From the NCBI GenBank assembly GCA_003487005.1, contig DNFG01000350.1:1-7085 (forward strand): a DNA stretch of 7,085 nucleotides, given 5' to 3'. Positions 4,771-7,085 of this stretch are shown here, piece after piece. This DNA is from Bryobacterales bacterium (lineage in GTDB: Bacteria; Acidobacteriota; Terriglobia; Bryobacterales; Bryobacteraceae). The translations under genes and the position numbers were made by a program. Positions within the stretch are counted from its first letter, which is position 1. Each line of letters opens with the position of its first letter. Below the pieces are notes generated by a model that saw only the letters and a program-made list of their open reading frames with translations, searched no databases and was not told the origin of the DNA.

Positions 4771-5271
4771 CTATTCCAGCGTCGCCCCGTCCCACTTGTG
4801 ACCCGCGTCCGGAACGAACGCCAGTCCCGTTCCCCGGCCCGTCATCACCAGCCACCCGCCCGGCACCTTCGCCCTCAAAATCGCCCCGTGCGACGTCGCC
4901 ACCGTCTCCCACTGAAACGCCGCGTCCGCCGCCACCACGGCCGGCACGGGCGCCGCCACCACCGCCACCGGAGACGAAACCACCGTCTCCTCCACGCCGC
5001 CATCGTCTTCCTCGACCACCGCCGCCGCCTTCGCCGGCGCCGCTCCGAACGGCTCCATCGCCGGCCGCAGTATCGTCTGCAAACACTGGTACGGCTTGCC
5101 CAGGTAGGTGAACTTGAACACGTCCCGCTCTTCCCGCACATTGTCCAGCATGGCCCCGAACGGCAGCGCCGTCGGCGGTTCGGTCAGTGGAATCCCGCTG
5201 TTCGGGTTCAACCGCCGCGCCTCCACCATCTTCGTCACCCGGTATTTCCGGCCCGTTGTGCTCTCAGCCAT
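4771..5271 (-). CDS. Conserved-looking two-part protein with Ala/Val/Pro linker, function unknown
   Basis: This is a 166-residue protein. The start at 5271 is chosen because AAGGAGG lies 8 bases upstream and the frame above it has only shadow-like Gly/Ala-rich sequence. The N-terminal part (about 1-68: KYRVTKMVEARRLNPNSGIP, then ALPFGAMLDNVREERDVFKF, then TYLGKPYQCL) looks like a small beta-rich domain. Residues 70-118 form a low-complexity Ala/Val/Pro linker interrupted by an acidic patch (VVEEDDGGVEE). The C-terminal part (119-166) has Trp121, then HGAILRAKVPGGWLVMTGRG and FVPDAGHKWDG, which reads as a compact beta module with conserved-looking Gly-Gly-Trp and Pro-Asp...His-x-Trp features. 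I do not recognise either module. There is no signal peptide. It sits between the aminotransferase-like gene (50 bp) and the toroid gene (51 bp), so co-transcription is likely. Confidence 0.8.
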   Translation of the reverse strand: MAESTTGRKYRVTKMVEARRLNPNSGIPLTEPPTALPFGAMLDNVREERDVFKFTYLGKPYQCLQTILRPAMEPFGAAPAKAAAVVEEDDGGVEETVVSSPVAVVAAPVPAVVAADAAFQWETVATSHGAILRAKVPGGWLVMTGRGTGLAFVPDAGHKWDGATLE

Positions 5272-5321
5272 GCCCTCGTCCTCCTTCGCTTCCGCGATGT
5301 AGCATACCGCAACTCGACCCT

Positions 5322-6461
5322 CTACGGCAGCGCCTCCACCACCCGGTCCGCGTCCTCCAGCGACACATAAAAATGGGGCGACAGCCGCAGCCAGCCCTGC
5401 CTCGGCGCTCCGAACATCCTCCGGTCCCGCAGATGCGCGTGCGTCACCCGCGCATCCACCCCCGGTTTCCGCAAACACACGATCCCCGCCGCCGTCTCCG
5501 GTTTCCGCTCCCCCAGCACCTCGTAGCCCTTCGCCCGCGCCCCTTCCGCCAGGCGGTCCGTCACCGCGACGATCGCCTTCGAGACTGCCGGAATCCCCAC
5601 TTCCAGCAGCAATTCCATCGACGCCCGCAGTCCGAACGACCCGATCACATTCAGCGTCCCCGGTTCATAGCGCCCCGCGTCCTTGCGCAAGGTCATGTCC
5701 CGCGACGCGTAATCCGCCCAGCCCGCCACGTTCGTCCACCCGAACTCCACCGGCTCAATCCGGTCCTGCCATTCCTTCGCGATGTACAGCACCCCCGCCC
5801 CTTCGGGACCCAGCAGCCATTTGTGCCCGTCCGCCGCGAACGCGTCCACCTGCATCGCCCGCACGTCGAACGGAAACGCCCCCAGCCCCTGAATCGCGTC
5901 CACGAAGAAAAAGACGCCCTCCCGCCGGCAGATCGCCCCGATCGCCTCGAGATCCGCCCGGAACCCGCTCAAATACTGCACAAAACTGATCGCCAGAAAC
6001 CGCGCCCCGCGCGCCGCCGCCTCCACCTTTTCCAGCCCGTCGAAGCACGACAGCCACTCCACCCGGACGCCCTTCGTCTCCTCCAACTTCTTCCAGATGT
6101 AATAGTTGGCCGGGAATTCCTCATGAAACGCAACAATCCGGTCGCCCGCCTTCCACGGGAAGCCCAGCGCCACCGTCGCGATCCCCTCGCTCGTGTTCTT
6201 CACCAGCGCAATCTCGCCCGCCTCGGCGTTCACCATCCGCGCCGTGGCCTCGCGAACCCCGTCGCAGGCCGCCATCCACTCCGGGTAATGCAGCGAGCCG
6301 TGCAGGCAGGCGTCCTCCGCCTGCCGCTGCATCGCTTCCGCCGCCCGCCTCGGCAGCGGCGCCACCGCCGCGTGGTTCAGATAAATCAGTTTCTGCGTCA
6401 CGGGGAACTCTGCGCGCCACCGCGCCGCGATTCCCTGCGTCTCCGGATCGTTGTAACCCAT
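5322..6461 (-). CDS. Class V aminotransferase-fold PLP enzyme
   Basis: This is a 379-residue fold-type I PLP enzyme of the class V group (cysteine desulfurase / isopenicillin N epimerase / kynureninase-like), full length for the family. Visible motifs are YLNHAAVAPLP (27-37, substrate-side N-terminus), VKNTSEGIATVA (87-98, phosphate-binding turn), FVDAIQGLGA (186-195, with Asp188 pairing to the pyridine nitrogen), ADGHKWLLGPEGAG (210-223, with Lys214 as the Schiff-base lysine) and RYEPGTLNV (264-272). The mobile active-site Cys loop of SufS/IscS desulfurases is absent: the C-terminal region reads RMFGAPRQGWLRLSPHFY without Cys. It is therefore unlikely to be a persulfide-forming desulfurase, and an epimerase, lyase or transaminase acting on an amino compound is more likely. 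The substrate cannot be named. The ATG at 6459-6461 has only a weak purine stretch upstream, but the conserved region begins soon after it. It is the first gene of a probable three-gene minus-strand operon and is divergent from the M48 peptidase gene. Confidence 0.92.
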   Translation of the reverse strand: MGYNDPETQGIAARWRAEFPVTQKLIYLNHAAVAPLPRRAAEAMQRQAEDACLHGSLHYPEWMAACDGVREATARMVNAEAGEIALVKNTSEGIATVALGFPWKAGDRIVAFHEEFPANYYIWKKLEETKGVRVEWLSCFDGLEKVEAAARGARFLAISFVQYLSGFRADLEAIGAICRREGVFFFVDAIQGLGAFPFDVRAMQVDAFAADGHKWLLGPEGAGVLYIAKEWQDRIEPVEFGWTNVAGWADYASRDMTLRKDAGRYEPGTLNVIGSFGLRASMELLLEVGIPAVSKAIVAVTDRLAEGARAKGYEVLGERKPETAAGIVCLRKPGVDARVTHAHLRDRRMFGAPRQGWLRLSPHFYVSLEDADRVVEALP

Positions 6462-6565
6462 CTCATTGAGTGTACGTTACAAGGTACAGAGGAAGGTTTC
6501 CCCCGGCCGCCACCCGGCGTATACTGGGCGCAAGGGACACGACCTTCCCGGACAGGAGCGAGCCG
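6462..6565. promoter_or_regulatory. Divergent promoter region
   Basis: This 104-bp gap separates two divergent genes. For the rightward peptidase gene, TATACT at 6520-6525 is a good -10 box, with a weak -35-like TTTCCC at 6497-6502 (17-bp spacer). AGGAG at 6554-6558, 7 bases before the ATG, is its ribosome binding site. TGTAC (6471-6475) and GTACA (6484-6488) form a short inverted repeat with an 8-bp spacer near the leftward start, a possible binding site. I found no convincing -35/-10 pair for the leftward gene. The 11-mer ATTGAGTGTAC at 6465-6475 also occurs in the right ends of both mobile repeats. Confidence 0.45.
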
Positions 6566-7085
6566 ATGAAATTCAACCCGTTCATGGCGAAGCCGCTGGC
6601 GCTGGTGCTGACCCTGGCCCTCGCCCTTCCCGTGGCTTTCGCCGAACCGCAGAAGAAAGTCAAGAAGGGTAGCAAGCAGGACATCGAAGCCATCGGCGAA
6701 CGCGACGTCGGCAAGGGCTACAACTGGTACTCCCTCGAAAAGGAAATCGCCCTCGGCAAGGGCCTCGCCCAGGAAATTGAGCGCCAGGCGCGCATCGTCG
6801 ACGACCCCGTCATCGCCGAGTACATCAACCGCGTCGGCCAGAACCTGGTCCGCAACTCCGACTGCCAGGTCCCCGTCACCATCAAGGTCATTGATACCGA
6901 CGAACCCAACGCCATGGCCCTGCCCGGCGGCTTCTTCTTCGTCAACACCGGCCTGATCACCCTCGCCGAAAACGAAAGCGAGATCGCCGGCGTCATGGGC
7001 CATGAAATCGCCCACATCGCCGCCCGCCACGGCACCCGCCAGGCCACCCGCGGCCAGACCATAACAGGGATCGTGAAACGTCACC
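6566..7085 (+). CDS. M48-family zinc metallopeptidase, 3' end beyond window
   Basis: The first 173 codons are present; the frame stays open to the window end. The N-terminus is a signal peptide: MKFNPFMAKP, the hydrophobic core LALVLTLALALPVAF, and a likely Ala-Phe-Ala cleavage at residue 26, giving a mature start Glu-Pro-Gln. A basic Lys-rich stretch (29-38) follows. The body matches exported M48 peptidases (BepA/LoiP-like, Peptidase_M48 family): EKEIALGKGLAQEIERQARI (58-77), DPVIAEYINRVGQNLV (80-95), DTDEPNAMALPGGFFFVNTG (110-129), NESEIAGVMGHEIAHIAARH (136-155). HEIAH at 146-150 supplies two zinc-binding His and the catalytic Glu147; the third zinc ligand would lie past the window. Members act in the periplasm on outer-membrane or misfolded proteins. 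The start is supported by AGGAG 7 bases upstream and a good -10 box. The final codons (ATA, ACA, GGG, AAA, CGT) are unlike the C-ending codons before them, so the extreme end may be low quality or the edge of another sequence. Confidence 0.93.
   Translation, partial: MKFNPFMAKPLALVLTLALALPVAFAEPQKKVKKGSKQDIEAIGERDVGKGYNWYSLEKEIALGKGLAQEIERQARIVDDPVIAEYINRVGQNLVRNSDCQVPVTIKVIDTDEPNAMALPGGFFFVNTGLITLAENESEIAGVMGHEIAHIAARHGTRQATRGQTITGIVKRH

Noticed and set aside
5187..6569. A 460-codon plus-strand open frame opposite the aminotransferase gene
   Set aside because: It is a high-GC antisense shadow: Arg/Pro/His-rich, no family motifs, and fully opposite a gene with clear PLP-enzyme motifs.
6398..7084. 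A 228-codon minus-strand frame opposite the M48 peptidase gene
   Set aside because: The Gly/Asp/Val-rich sequence is the complement of GC-rich coding DNA; the plus strand carries a signal peptide and an HEIAH zinc motif.

Overview
This is a GC-rich bacterial window. The strongly GC-skewed third codon positions, the two-part arrangement of accessory repeats among single-copy housekeeping-like genes, and a class V aminotransferase-fold gene divergent from an M48 peptidase gene would fit an Acidobacteriota genome (Bryobacterales or Solibacter-like). That placement is an impression from gene style, not a demonstrated assignment. Both window ends look like contig or cut ends: a C14 homopolymer at the left and an open reading frame running off the right.

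Layout. (1) 88-674, minus strand: a vapBC-type toxin-antitoxin pair with a TTGA stop/start overlap. Its promoter lies inside an imperfect 10-bp-arm palindrome. The first catalytic Asp of the PIN toxin is replaced by His. (2) 734-1100: a strong G-quadruplex motif, then repeat copy A, a MITE/REP-like element with about 21-bp inverted ends. (3) 1214-2206: a secreted, probably beta-propeller protein with its own promoter and a strong ribosome binding site. (4) 2224-2550: repeat copy B, about 90% identical to A by eye and in the same orientation. (5) 2583-3500: a cytoplasmic alpha-helical (HEAT-like) protein of unknown role, with visibly lower GC. (6) 3550-6461, minus strand: a very GC-rich three-gene run with 50-51 bp gaps, coding in transcription order for a class V aminotransferase-fold PLP enzyme, a 166-residue protein with an Ala/Val/Pro linker, and a six-hairpin alpha/alpha toroid protein. 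(7) 6566 to the end, plus strand: the N-terminal part of an exported M48-family zinc metallopeptidase with an HEIAH motif, divergent from the aminotransferase gene.

Reading. The left half (about 88-3500) looks like accessory DNA: a toxin-antitoxin pair, two copies of a non-coding mobile repeat, and two orphan genes that each follow one copy of the repeat. The right half (3550-7085) looks like backbone DNA with uniform high-GC codon use. I see no CRISPR array, tRNA, rRNA, phage gene or intact transposase. The most unusual points are the His-for-Asp change in the toxin, the repeat-gene repeat-gene layout, the three-half-site structure of the repeat, and the G-quadruplex at the repeat/toxin-antitoxin junction. 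No complete new system can be demonstrated from this window alone.
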